Below, piece after piece: positions 51,852 through 60,900 of a DNA stretch of 64,000 nt. A model generated the notes under the pieces. It worked only from the letters and a program-made list of their open reading frames with translations. It made no database searches and had not been told where the DNA came from. Within the stretch, counting starts at the first letter, position 1. Every line of letters starts with the position of its first letter. A program made the translations under genes and the position numbers. The DNA is from Koleobacter methoxysyntrophicus (lineage in GTDB: Bacteria > Bacillota > Thermosediminibacteria > Koleobacterales > Koleobacteraceae), in contig NZ_CP059066.1 in NCBI RefSeq assembly GCF_017301615.1, positions 248,001 to 312,000 of the forward strand. Direction: 5' to 3'.

Positions 51852-53047
51852 AAGGTCGGATTATTAACTTATTATTAGTTTTTGCACTTTCTTTCTCTGC
51901 CTCCGGATGCTGGAGCAGAAGGGAGATAAACGACCTTGCCATTATAATGGCGGCTGCCGTTGATAAAGCGGAAGAGGAAGGCAAGGTCCGGCTTGCGGTC
52001 CAGATTGTGAAACCGGAGATGATAGGCAAGAAAAAAGGGGACAGCAACAGCGGCAGCACTGAAGAAGCCTTCTGGGTTGCAGCCAGTACAGGGAATACCG
52101 TTTATGATGCCGAACGAATGCTGACAGCGCATGTCCCGCGGTCTCTCTTTTGGTCTCACTGTAGAGCCGTCATTATAGGGGAAGACCTTGCCCGGGAAGG
52201 CGTAGCTCAAATACTGGACTTTTTTGACCGCCGCCACGATATGCGAAGGAGAATGTGGTTTTTAATAGCTAAAGGAGAAGCACGAGATACCCTCGAAGTG
52301 CATCGTTACATCGAAAAAACCTCCGGCAATGCTTTGCATATGCTGCTTCAACACGCCTATGACCACTCCAAAGGGTATTATATTTCGGATATAAACCAAT
52401 TCTTAAAAAGGCTTTCAAGTAAGGGAACCCACCCTGCAGCAGCACGGGTTGAAACAGTCCACGGAGGAGGCGGGGGTGAAAAGGAAAAAGAAACCGAATT
52501 AAAGCTTACAGGGACCGCTGTATTCAAAGCTGACAGGCTTATAGGGTGGCTGGATGAAACGGAGACCCGCGGGCTTTTGTGGGTGATGGGAAAGGCGGAG
52601 AGAGGGGTGATACCCGTTCCCTGCCCGGCGCACGACAAACAGGATGATAAAGTTTCCCTTATGACCATGCGCGCAAAAAGCAAAATCGTTCCGGTTATAT
52701 GTGATGACAAAGTCGCAATTACCGTTGAAATAGAGGTGGAAGGTGACATTGGAGCCCAGGACTGTCAAGAGAACCTGGCAACACCGGATAAGATTGCCTC
52801 ACTCAACAAGAGGTATGCCGAGGCCGTTCGTAAAGAAGTTTTAAAGGCCCTGAACAAGGCTAAGGATGAATACAAAGTGGATATTTTTGGGTTTGGCGAA
52901 GCAGTGATGCGGAAATATCCCCGTGTATGGGAAAAATTAGAAAAAAAGTGGAATGACGAAGTGTTCCCTACTATTGAGGTGAATATAAAGGTAAAAGCGA
53001 ATGTGAGAAGAACGGGTATATCTTCGGAACCTACAACAAAACGTTGA
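51848..53047 (+). CDS. gerKC: Spore germinant receptor lipoprotein subunit C (GerKC family)
   Basis: The 399-residue protein has a lipoprotein signal peptide (INLLLVFALSFSASGC with lipobox Cys about residue 21), then CWSRREINDLAIIMAAAVDK, the conserved GerC start. Further family features: HVPRSLFWSHCRAVIIGEDL, RRHDMRRRMWFLIAKG and a C-terminal Ger_C domain. It is anchored to the outer face of the spore inner membrane and needed for receptor function. A perfect AGGAGG site within gerKB supports GTG 51848. It completes the A-B-C operon. The 175 bases after it hold no gene. Confidence 0.94.
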   Translation: MKGRIINLLLVFALSFSASGCWSRREINDLAIIMAAAVDKAEEEGKVRLAVQIVKPEMIGKKKGDSNSGSTEEAFWVAASTGNTVYDAERMLTAHVPRSLFWSHCRAVIIGEDLAREGVAQILDFFDRRHDMRRRMWFLIAKGEARDTLEVHRYIEKTSGNALHMLLQHAYDHSKGYYISDINQFLKRLSSKGTHPAAARVETVHGGGGGEKEKETELKLTGTAVFKADRLIGWLDETETRGLLWVMGKAERGVIPVPCPAHDKQDDKVSLMTMRAKSKIVPVICDDKVAITVEIEVEGDIGAQDCQENLATPDKIASLNKRYAEAVRKEVLKALNKAKDEYKVDIFGFGEAVMRKYPRVWEKLEKKWNDEVFPTIEVNIKVKANVRRTGISSEPTTKR

Positions 53048-53222
53048 GAGATGGTTTTAACAGGAAAGATGATAGTGGAGTTTTGGCATCAGTCTGGCTC
53101 AAGCAATGGGCCTCCCGATTCCGAATCCGACTAAAATAATAGAAACTATCTTTGGTTTTTAGATGGAATATTATTATATATAAAGGGAAAAATAATAGAA
53201 AAATGAAGATTTTAACAGTGGG

Positions 53223-53882
53223 GTGGAATTATTGGCTCGGATGAAATTCAGCCGCCTCCCGGCTCATATAGGCGTTATACCCGATGGAAACAGGAGATGG
53301 GCCCAAAAAAGGGGGCTCCCCAAAGAAGCAGGGTATGAAGTGGGCGTGGAATGCGGTTTCAGGCTGTATGAAGTCTGCCTGGAGCTGGGGATCAAGGAGA
53401 TGACATTTTACGGCTTTACGATGGATAATACAAAGCGTCCGCCGGTTCAAAAAAAGGCATTTAAGAAAGCGTGCGTCGATGCGGTAAAGATCCTCTCTAA
53501 CAGGGATGCATCCCTGCTTGTCATCGGAAACCCCGCTTCACCCAATTTCCCCCGGGAGCTTTTGCCGTATACAAAAAGGGTAACCTTCGGAAGGGACCTG
53601 ATCCGCATAAACTTTCTGGTTAATTATGACTGGAAATGGGACCTCAGCCATGCAGTGGGGGCCGAAGGGAATTTTGTTGAATCTATCGCATCGGCCGAAA
53701 TCCCCCGTGTTGACCTCTTGGTCCGGTGGGGAGGAAGAAGGAGGCTCAGCGGCTTTTTGCCCGTCCAATCGGTATATGCAGACATGTACGTGCTGGATGA
53801 ACTGTGGCCCGATTTTGAACCGGAACAGTTTTACAGGGCCCTGAAGTGGTACGAGACTCAGGATGTAACCCTGGGGGGGTGA
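53223..53882 (+). CDS. Divergent undecaprenyl-diphosphate-synthase-family protein
   Basis: The 219-residue protein resembles cis-prenyltransferases: AHIGVIPDGNRRWAQKRGLP (catalytic Asp of the DGN motif kept, D21), MTFYGFTMDNTKRP and DLLVRWGGRRRLSGFLPVQS then VYADMYVLDELWPDF. In normal UppS the region reads R-x-GGE-x-R with a Glu that binds Mg2+; here that position is Arg. The GRWA of the first motif reads RRWA. It is about 20-30 residues shorter than UppS. It is thus likely a paralogue with altered activity, not the housekeeping enzyme. GTG 53223 or ATG 53241 could be the start. It lies 175 bases after gerKC. Confidence 0.8.
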   Translation: MELLARMKFSRLPAHIGVIPDGNRRWAQKRGLPKEAGYEVGVECGFRLYEVCLELGIKEMTFYGFTMDNTKRPPVQKKAFKKACVDAVKILSNRDASLLVIGNPASPNFPRELLPYTKRVTFGRDLIRINFLVNYDWKWDLSHAVGAEGNFVESIASAEIPRVDLLVRWGGRRRLSGFLPVQSVYADMYVLDELWPDFEPEQFYRALKWYETQDVTLGG

Positions 53883-54045
53883 AGAAGCTTGGGGGTTTGT
53901 GTAGGATATTTTCTTCTTGTTTTAAGCTAGAAAATATATTATAATAAAATACACACAATAAGTGAATAATTTTCTACTTTTTGTTAATAATTTTAAATAA
54001 TATAAAATAAAATATATAAAAATTGGGAATTAAGGAGCGATAAAA

Positions 54046-54426
54046 ATGAAAATTGAAGATATAAAAGAATTCGAAGATTTATTTGTAGTTGTTGAAGAAC
54101 CTGATTATTCTAAGTCAATAATGGATGAAATGGAAAAGAAATATAATATAAGTTCATTGGAGTTTTATATTTCCTATAAAAACGATACCCTAGATTACTC
54201 TATTTTTGACGATAAAAATGATATTGAATTATGGGCTCATCACATTGAGGTATTCTGTTTAACCGGCGGTAACCTTTGGGAAGAAATTGAAGAAATTGAA
54301 GATAAAGAAGATAAAAGCAACAATTCTTTTTTAATAACAGCGGAGGAGCATAATTCCTCCGCTATTTACTTTCTTTATCTCTTATATTGCCAGATTGTTG
54401 TTCATAGAACAATTTTCGGATTGTAA
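54046..54426 (+). CDS. Small acidic protein, unrecognised, running through a terminator
   Basis: The 126-residue frame (MKIEDIKEFEDLFVVVEEPD...) is strongly acidic, with AAGGAGCG 7 bases before the ATG, so translation is likely. Domain-like content ends about residue 95 (GGNLWEEIEEIEDKED). The last 30 residues are encoded across the 54339-54363 hairpin and the tail of the opposite CRISPR-linked gene, with which it overlaps by 65 bases. The original C-terminus was probably shorter, and this end may come from a deletion. I do not recognise the family. Confidence 0.55.
   Translation: MKIEDIKEFEDLFVVVEEPDYSKSIMDEMEKKYNISSLEFYISYKNDTLDYSIFDDKNDIELWAHHIEVFCLTGGNLWEEIEEIEDKEDKSNNSFLITAEEHNSSAIYFLYLLYCQIVVHRTIFGL
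54339..54363. terminator. Hairpin terminator at the end of the CRISPR operon
   Basis: AGCGGAGGA pairs perfectly with TCCTCCGCT (9 bp) around a 7-base loop. It lies between the convergent small gene (plus) and the CRISPR-linked operon (minus) and could stop transcription from both sides, although the T-tracts are short. Confidence 0.65.
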
Positions 54427-55021
54427 ATGAACGGGGTTTACATATAATTTCCCTTATTTCTAAGCCCTTTACCGGATGAAACATCCATTTACTTTTAGCA
54501 GAACTCGCTACTATAGCTGTATCAGCACTCATTGAAATTACTTCTTCTCCTGTATCTATATAACCTGCATCACAGGCCATTAAAATTGATTGTATGCAAA
54601 GAGGAATCCCTCCCGAAAACATTGACAGAGAATATTTTATTACTTTCAATTTCAAATCGTCAGCTCCTGGTAATATAATATCTTCAAACGGCATTGTTCC
54701 TCTAAATAATAATATGCTTTTTTCTTTCAGCTTTTTTTGAACCTCTTCCCTACTAGTACCAGCCAATATCTTAGTCTCTTTTCCTTCTTTATTTATTAAA
54801 AACTCTTCATTATGCGGAAAAGATACAGCAATTATTTGCTTATCATCAGTATCTTTCAATTTATCTGCCAAAAGAAAAGCACCTTCCCCATGAGCTGTAA
54901 AAACTAAAATATGTTTTACATCCAGCTCCCTTGCTCTTTCTGCTACCAAATCGACTGTTTTGGGTAAGTTTTCCTTACCCTCGGAGTTAAAATAATATAT
55001 GCTTCTCTCTATCCCTTTCAC
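54362..55021 (-). CDS. Pyruvate-kinase C-terminal-like alpha/beta protein linked to the CRISPR operon
   Basis: The 219-residue protein resembles the stand-alone pyruvate kinase alpha/beta domain family: RSIYYFNSEGKENLPKTVDL, ARELDVKHILVFTAHGEGAF, GIPLCIQSILMACDAGYIDT, GEEVISMSADTAIVASSAKS and ending LEIREIICKPR. The family's usual TGTH/G-rich middle is changed here. In pyruvate kinase this domain binds the allosteric effector. Its GTG start overlaps the stop of the 170-residue gene upstream (GTGA), so the pair is translationally coupled and read from the CRISPR operon. I do not know of this domain as an established CRISPR accessory; the link rests on gene order only. Confidence 0.65.
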   Translation of the reverse strand: MKGIERSIYYFNSEGKENLPKTVDLVAERARELDVKHILVFTAHGEGAFLLADKLKDTDDKQIIAVSFPHNEEFLINKEGKETKILAGTSREEVQKKLKEKSILLFRGTMPFEDIILPGADDLKLKVIKYSLSMFSGGIPLCIQSILMACDAGYIDTGEEVISMSADTAIVASSAKSKWMFHPVKGLEIREIICKPRSFTIRKLFYEQQSGNIRDKESK

Positions 55022-55530
55022 AATTTGTTAAGGCCTCCCTTTAGAATTTCATTATAATAATCTGCGTATTTTTCATCTAGAGGATATTTACAACTATTAT
55101 GTATATATTCTAATGCCAAAATAAGTGCCAAATATAAATTGAAACTCTTTACATCCAGCTTCAAATCTTTTGCTTCTATTCTATGTTTCATATCTAACCG
55201 TTCATCAGGATTTGCATGTATACCGTATTTATCTTTATCTATTCTGTAAGAATATAAACCTTTATTTCGAGGTTGAAAATGATAGTTAAAAGGTTCTAGT
55301 AAGAATCTTTCTCCTTTTTTTCTGCTAAATTCATTCACAAATAGTTCATTTGATTTTTTCAGTTTTACTATTTTGCTATGGATTGTCCAAGCTACTATTT
55401 CACCGGTTTTTTTATTCTTTTCAATTATAAACAACTGTTTATAGGAATCTGGCTCAATAATCAACCCCGGGTTTTGTAAGATTTGCTGTACACACCTCAA
55501 GTATTTTTTAAGATCTATTATACAAGACAT
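55018..55530 (-). CDS. Unrecognised 170-residue protein in the CRISPR operon
   Basis: The protein begins MSCIIDLKKYLRCVQQILQN and contains YKQLFIIEKNKKTGEIVAWT, a basic middle (KKSNELFVNEFSRKKGERFL), then FNYHFQPRNKGLYSYRIDKD and NPDERLDMKHRIEAKDLKLD. The Y-x-Y-R-x-D...H...D-x-KH order is loosely like DUF6516-type proteins found beside antitoxin-like genes; this is only a resemblance. It starts 73 bases after the last RAMP gene and overlaps the pyruvate-kinase-like gene by 4 bases. It could be a new accessory of the type III module or an independent two-gene unit. Confidence 0.55.
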   Translation of the reverse strand: MSCIIDLKKYLRCVQQILQNPGLIIEPDSYKQLFIIEKNKKTGEIVAWTIHSKIVKLKKSNELFVNEFSRKKGERFLLEPFNYHFQPRNKGLYSYRIDKDKYGIHANPDERLDMKHRIEAKDLKLDVKSFNLYLALILALEYIHNSCKYPLDEKYADYYNEILKGGLNKL

Positions 55531-55603
55531 ATATCGAACTCCTCTATATAATCTTGTTTTAAAAATTTTTTTGCAGAATTTTTATATGGCAGGGATTTTT
55601 AGA

Positions 55604-56443
55604 TTACTTAACGGTTAATAAAACCCCTTTTTTAAGTTCCATATTTTTATTTGTATTTCTTATTTTGCTCCCTGGAATGATGCACAGCCTGCTTTCTTTA
55701 ACTTCAGGTATCGCTTTTTGAAAGTTAAATTCAATAATGATATACTCAGTCTTCCCTTTCAAAAAATGGATGCCCGTTGAAAACTCTATATAATTGGCTG
55801 TTACCCCTTCCCGAATATTTAGTTCTCCCTTTTCATTTATCCCCCATTGACCTAAAGCTTCTCCATCTTCTCCCCTTTTAGAAATTAACCTTAACCTACC
55901 TAAACCATATCGGCTGTCGCCCCCTACCGTTATTTCGAGCCTGCCTTCCTCAAAAAAATTCAACATTTTATCTATGTTTTCTGCTTCTATCCCTATCAGG
56001 CCGCTCCAGTATATCTGTCTCTTATTTCTTTTGCTTTTCGGCAGGATAACTTCCATCTCATGAAGTGATTCTTCCTCGGCCGTCAGGCTGATGGGATTGA
56101 TGGCCGTAGAAACAAAGGTATCCGTAAATTCCATTCTAAAAACGTTTTCCGGGTAATCGGCTCCGAGATAAAGCTCTCCCCCTTCAAATTTAGGAAATAG
56201 AACGGCATTACCCTCATTATCAAAAGAAGGATAAAAGCACGTAACTCTTTCAAATAGATGTTGAACATCTTTAAAATTATCAGGTTCCAACCCTATTTTG
56301 CCGGCATAACTGTTAACCAGGGCTCCCCACATGGTCCATCCGGGAATAAAGATCCTCGTTTCCGATATGACCCCGTACGCGGTTTTCCCTATGTGGATAG
56401 GGTCTAATTGTTCAAAAACAAGCTTATACCATTTTTTATTCAT
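55604..56443 (-). CDS. RAMP protein, Cmr3/Cas5-like
   Basis: The protein of about 279 residues begins WYKLVFEQLDPIHIGKTAYG then RIFIPGWTMWGALVNSYAGK, where the P-G-x-T-x-x-GAL loop is the usual RAMP entry motif. It has a glycine-rich GGDSRYGLGRLRLIS near residue 190. The position at the end of the effector genes and the size fit the Cas5-type subunit (Cmr3) that caps the 5' handle of crRNA. ATG 56443 overlaps the stop of the Cmr5-like gene (ATGAATAA), and is preferred over 56479. The exact subgroup name remains uncertain. Confidence 0.72.
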   Translation of the reverse strand: MNKKWYKLVFEQLDPIHIGKTAYGVISETRIFIPGWTMWGALVNSYAGKIGLEPDNFKDVQHLFERVTCFYPSFDNEGNAVLFPKFEGGELYLGADYPENVFRMEFTDTFVSTAINPISLTAEEESLHEMEVILPKSKRNKRQIYWSGLIGIEAENIDKMLNFFEEGRLEITVGGDSRYGLGRLRLISKRGEDGEALGQWGINEKGELNIREGVTANYIEFSTGIHFLKGKTEYIIIEFNFQKAIPEVKESRLCIIPGSKIRNTNKNMELKKGVLLTVK

Positions 56444-56867
56444 AATTATCACCCAGTGCTTTCGCATGGTATCTGGCATATATAAGGGCTTGTTCTAAGA
56501 GGTCTTTGAAGAACAAAAGCTTATGGAGGTCCTGGGAAAGATTTTGAAAAAAAACTTCATAGCTGTCATCTTGGTTGTTATCATCCGTATTAAAATTTAA
56601 GTTCATAAAACAAGATAGGGTTTCTACAGGGGTCTTTATAAAAATATTAGAATAATAATATGTGGAATTGTTATCTTTATCTTTATCTTTAGATTTAGAG
56701 AAAACATAATAGGCATAGACACCGTCATTTACAAGAACCCCTAAAGATTTCTCTATATGCCTCAGCAAACCGCTGCGAATTTTTTCGTCGGTTATTTTTT
56801 TGATCTCCTCTACAATATCATATCCGAGTTTATTAATTACAGCATCAAGATTTTGAAGTGCTGCCAT
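56436..56867 (-). CDS. cmr5: Cmr5-like small subunit (Cas11 group)
   Basis: This protein of about 143 residues (MAALQNLDAVINKLGYDIVE...) is helical at both ends and finishes LLEQALIYARYHAKALGD, the pattern of Cmr5/Cas11 small subunits that line the target strand. A polar low-complexity insert (SKSKDKDKDNNSTYYYSN) interrupts the middle. ATG 56867 has GGAGGTGG just before it and lies inside the end of cmr4, so it is preferred over 56903. The next gene overlaps its stop. Assignment relies on size, order and the C-terminal helix. Confidence 0.72.
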   Translation of the reverse strand: MAALQNLDAVINKLGYDIVEEIKKITDEKIRSGLLRHIEKSLGVLVNDGVYAYYVFSKSKDKDKDNNSTYYYSNIFIKTPVETLSCFMNLNFNTDDNNQDDSYEVFFQNLSQDLHKLLFFKDLLEQALIYARYHAKALGDNYE

Positions 56868-57945
56868 CGGTTCCACCTCCACCGGTTTTATTGTCAGAAC
56901 CATTCAGGGAAGGCAGTATCTTTATGCGACCGAAACCCCTTGTAACCATTCCGCCTATGCCGAAGTTTTCAAAATAGGTTTTACAGCTATCCAATGCATT
57001 CCAGATGAGCCTATGGTCGGGTATATCTACATCTACAGGCCTTTCCATCAGCCTTATTTCTCCATGGAAAACTGTCCCTCTCGGAATGGCCTCTGATGTA
57101 AACAGTGCTCCCTGTTTAGCCGCCCCCGTTAAGGGGTCTATTGAAACCGAAGTCCTTACTTCTAGGTTTGCATTTATTATCTGTGAAATAAGATCGTCAG
57201 GTACTAATACACGTCTGCTGGATAATATTTCTTGCAGCTCGTTTTCCATTGGAATTTCAGGGAATTTCTTTGTTTTATCTATTTCTAAATTCAACCATCC
57301 AAGGTTCATATGGCCTTCTTTTTTATCGTGGGTTTCTACTATTACCCTGCCATCTTCCGGGTTCTCTATTTTATCTTTATTGACTCCCGCAAGCTTTAAA
57401 ATTTCAGGGGATGTAATCCATCTGACTCCTAATCTCGTAAAGACTGGGAAGAAGAGTATATTCATATCTGTAAAAAATGCCAATCCCTGCTGTGACTTGT
57501 CTTTCTTTGAAAACCCAAAAGTTTTACAGACGATACAGTGTCCGCAGTGACCTGTATTTCTGCTTATTCCGCTATTTTCCGCATCTTCATAGGGCGCATT
57601 CGGCTGCTCGTCCTGACCCGCACATTTTACAGCTGCATAACGATTCCCTTCAAATTCTACTATCCAGTTTGGTGTACCATTTTCAAAAAGCTCTGACAGG
57701 TTATCCTTATTGTCTATCTCTCTTCTCTTTTTCCTGTCTTTTTTATATTCATCTTTAAAGTAGGAATACAGCTTTAATGCCATGTAATATCTCCATGTCC
57801 CTGCGATGCTCGAACCGGGAATTTTAGGGATTCTAGTTATTGGGTCCCTTACAATGGTATTGTCAACCCTACCGATAGTATAGCCGCCTGTACCGATATA
57901 AATGGGGTCCTGGGCTAACCCGTAAATCCTTTTTCTTTTTTCCAT
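56845..57945 (-). CDS. cmr4: Cmr4-like backbone subunit (Cas7 group)
   Basis: The 366-residue RAMP begins IYGLAQDPIYIGTGGYTIGR then VDNTIVRDPITRIPKIPGSS and IAGTWRYYMAL. The G-TGG loop, the VDNTIVRDP loop (Asp about residue 27, where the target-RNA-cleaving Asp lies in Cmr4) and the IPGSSIAGTWR motif are typical. A CGHCIVCKTFGF cysteine motif is in the middle. The C-terminal G-loop reads FENFGIGGMVTRGFGRIKIL. Several copies form the helical backbone on crRNA and cut bound target RNA every six bases. It lies 15 bases after cas10 and its last residues (GGGGTDGSTSKS) overlap cmr5. Confidence 0.88.
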   Translation of the reverse strand: MEKRKRIYGLAQDPIYIGTGGYTIGRVDNTIVRDPITRIPKIPGSSIAGTWRYYMALKLYSYFKDEYKKDRKKRREIDNKDNLSELFENGTPNWIVEFEGNRYAAVKCAGQDEQPNAPYEDAENSGISRNTGHCGHCIVCKTFGFSKKDKSQQGLAFFTDMNILFFPVFTRLGVRWITSPEILKLAGVNKDKIENPEDGRVIVETHDKKEGHMNLGWLNLEIDKTKKFPEIPMENELQEILSSRRVLVPDDLISQIINANLEVRTSVSIDPLTGAAKQGALFTSEAIPRGTVFHGEIRLMERPVDVDIPDHRLIWNALDSCKTYFENFGIGGMVTRGFGRIKILPSLNGSDNKTGGGGTDGSTSKS

Positions 57946-57960
57946 GCTCGTTCCTCCTCC

Positions 57961-60900
57961 TCAAATTCTTTTTAGCCCTTTATGCCAGAATTCAAACATA
58001 TCAATAAAACGCTGAAGGCTCTTTACAAACTCTTCTGAAGTTAAATTTTCTACATCTTTCCAGCAGGATTTTCCCATTAGCTTAGAAAAGCTGTCTCTCC
58101 TTTCATTTCGACTTTCGGTATTAGGGGCATTCAGTTCAAACATATTTACAAATGCGGAAAGCATAAATGTCTTTAAAGCCTCCCTGTCATCTTTCCAGTC
58201 TTTTAGTTTTGAGTACATAAGGGTTATTATTCTGTGAAGTTTTGAAACTTTTAAGTTGTCATCAAAGTATTTAATAAAATCTTTAAATATATACCATTCT
58301 TCCCATGTATAGGGTCTATTAGATTTTTCTTTTAAAAACCTCTTGCCTTTTTCATTATAATTTATATCATTTCTTCTTGTATTGACATCCAAAAACTCAA
58401 AATCAATTGTATTGGGATAAAACCGGTATCTTGTATTTGGACTGGAATCATGAACTGTATCAAGGTATGCTTTACTTTTTAGGGGGTCAATGTAGAACTC
58501 ATATTTGCCGGTGTTTTCACTTCGCGGGTAAAGGCTGTATAGGTCTTCAAGTTTTTCTGATTCTTCATATATGCCGGAATAATAGAGCCCTTCCTCTTTC
58601 AGCATTTTTAAGGTTTTTGCATCAGTTATTTCTTCTATCCCGTCCAAACTCTTTATATCTCTTCTGATCTTCCTTAAGGCTTTTATTCCAACGTACAACG
58701 GCTTTTTGTAGTCCTGAATTATAATTCCAATATGAAGTGGGAGTTTGCCCATTACATATTTGAATTCCCTTTTATATTCCTTCTGCACATTTTCTATTAA
58801 TTTATCTAAAAATTGTGCCGGAATTATAAACTGCCAGGATACAGGGGTTGGTTCGATTATAGAAAAATACGGTTGATATTCTTCATACCGCGCCTTTTCA
58901 GAATTTAATTTTATAGATATTTTATCGGAATCCCGTTTATGTCGAACCTCTGCTTCTTTAGCTTCTATTTCTTTCTCCAGCCAATCGGTATTTTTGTTAA
59001 TTATTTTTTCGTGAATTTCTTTTATTTTATCTTCATCTTTTATGCTTGGTTTTTCTTTTAATTCTCTCCTGGCAAGAATGGAAAGGGCCTTTTCTATTGA
59101 AGAAATTAAATAGGCGTTTCCTCTATCATCCACCCAAAAATCAAGGCCCTGATAATTGTACTCCTTATTTCTCTTTGCCTTATCTGCATCTGGAACCACA
59201 TTATCCCATATGATCCTTTTTACACGCCATTGAGGTACACCCATCATGTCTTTAAGTCTTTTTCGGAGTTGGATAAAAAACATTTCGGTAGTTTCCCATA
59301 TCCTCCTAAACCTAGCCGGGGACGGATTCTTCCGCACGATAAACTGGAGCAGGATTTCGGCAAAGAATTCTATCTGTTCATCTGATAATTGATTCCATAG
59401 GATTTTTCTTTCTTCAAAATTTACATTTCCCCCTAGTTTATCCTCGATGAGGTTTTCCCATCTGTCCCCGATGGAGCGTTCGAGCAGTACATTTTTCATT
59501 TGTTCCTGGATATAGGAAAAAGCAAAAATACCTTTTACTGTAGAAATTTTTTCATCATGGCTTGAACCAAACTCGTTTTCATCAAGCCCTTTTGGGATTA
59601 TTTTTTTCTCTGAGGTATTTATTCCACTTATGTTGCCGAATACTTCCTGAATATAGTCATAAAAATGACGATTAAATAATGGCTTGGCTTCTTTTTTTAA
59701 ATTATTGAAATTATTTATTTCATTTATTTTTTCATCAATTATTTTAAAAAACGGTTTTCGAATTCCATCCTTATCAAAAAAAGAAAGGAACTTCTTTATC
59801 TCGTTTTCTGCACGCTGATAAAATCCTCTGTAGCTCTTTATATCCTGTGGAAGATATGTCTCTCTCATTATTTTCAACAGCTTTATCATATGGTCCAAAT
59901 CATCTTTCCATTCAGTTTTATTTGTCAAAGTTGTATTTACCAGATTGCCGTTGAGCCATTCTTTCAATTCAAACTTCAAGGTGACAAGGGCAATCCTTCC
60001 GTTTTCGTCCTGAAGGTCCCCTGTCCATACCGTTTCCCTGTCGATGCTGTTCAGCCACTTTCTGAACCTTGACTTTTTTCTCTCGCGACATTCTTCACAT
60101 AAGATAAGGCTTTCTGTATCTTCTTGGGCAAGCCTCATTCCGCATATCTGACATAGGCCTATATAGGTGCTTGCATCCGTTTGCCCATCAGTATCTGCAA
60201 AATAACTGCAACCCTTAAAACTTTCAGGAAAGCAAGGTCTAGTGAAATTCTCTTTTGCTTTATCTAAAAGATATGCTAGATTCATTGTGCCTCTGGAGGG
60301 TTTTGTTAGATATATAGATGGGAAAATTTCGCCCTCGAAATTGACTTTAAATATATCTAAAATGCTGTCCTTAACGGCCTGCAGGCTGCTGTGCAGTTCC
60401 AATAATTCACTATTCGAGCCGGGAGCTGATGCGTTTTCGGGAAAAAGGAAATAGATACCTGTTTCGTCTCTGTAAATTTCATTGCCGAGGGCATATTCCT
60501 CTTCTATAACCTGTTTTATCTGATTATCAACCCGTTCAACTGCATCTCGATACCATTTTATAAAATAGGGTTTTAAAGCCTTTTCAGCCAGCCCCAGTTT
60601 GTCATACTGAATACCCAGCACATTCCATTTAATTGAATGCGGTTTTTCCTTGTATAAATCGTAATTGGTTCTATCCAAGCATATAGCTGCAAGGGCCGAT
60701 TTAAACATGGAGGCGGTCATATATGCCTGATCCCACAGAGTTACATCATTTATGGGAAATCTGCTGTCGCTCAATAGGTGACAATACCAGGATTTTATTT
60801 CATTTATAATAAAATTCCTAATTTCCACCCATTCTTTATGCGTTAAAGCATCCGGATTATCAGGCATACCCTTTAATTTATTCCACAGCCGCTGTAAAAA

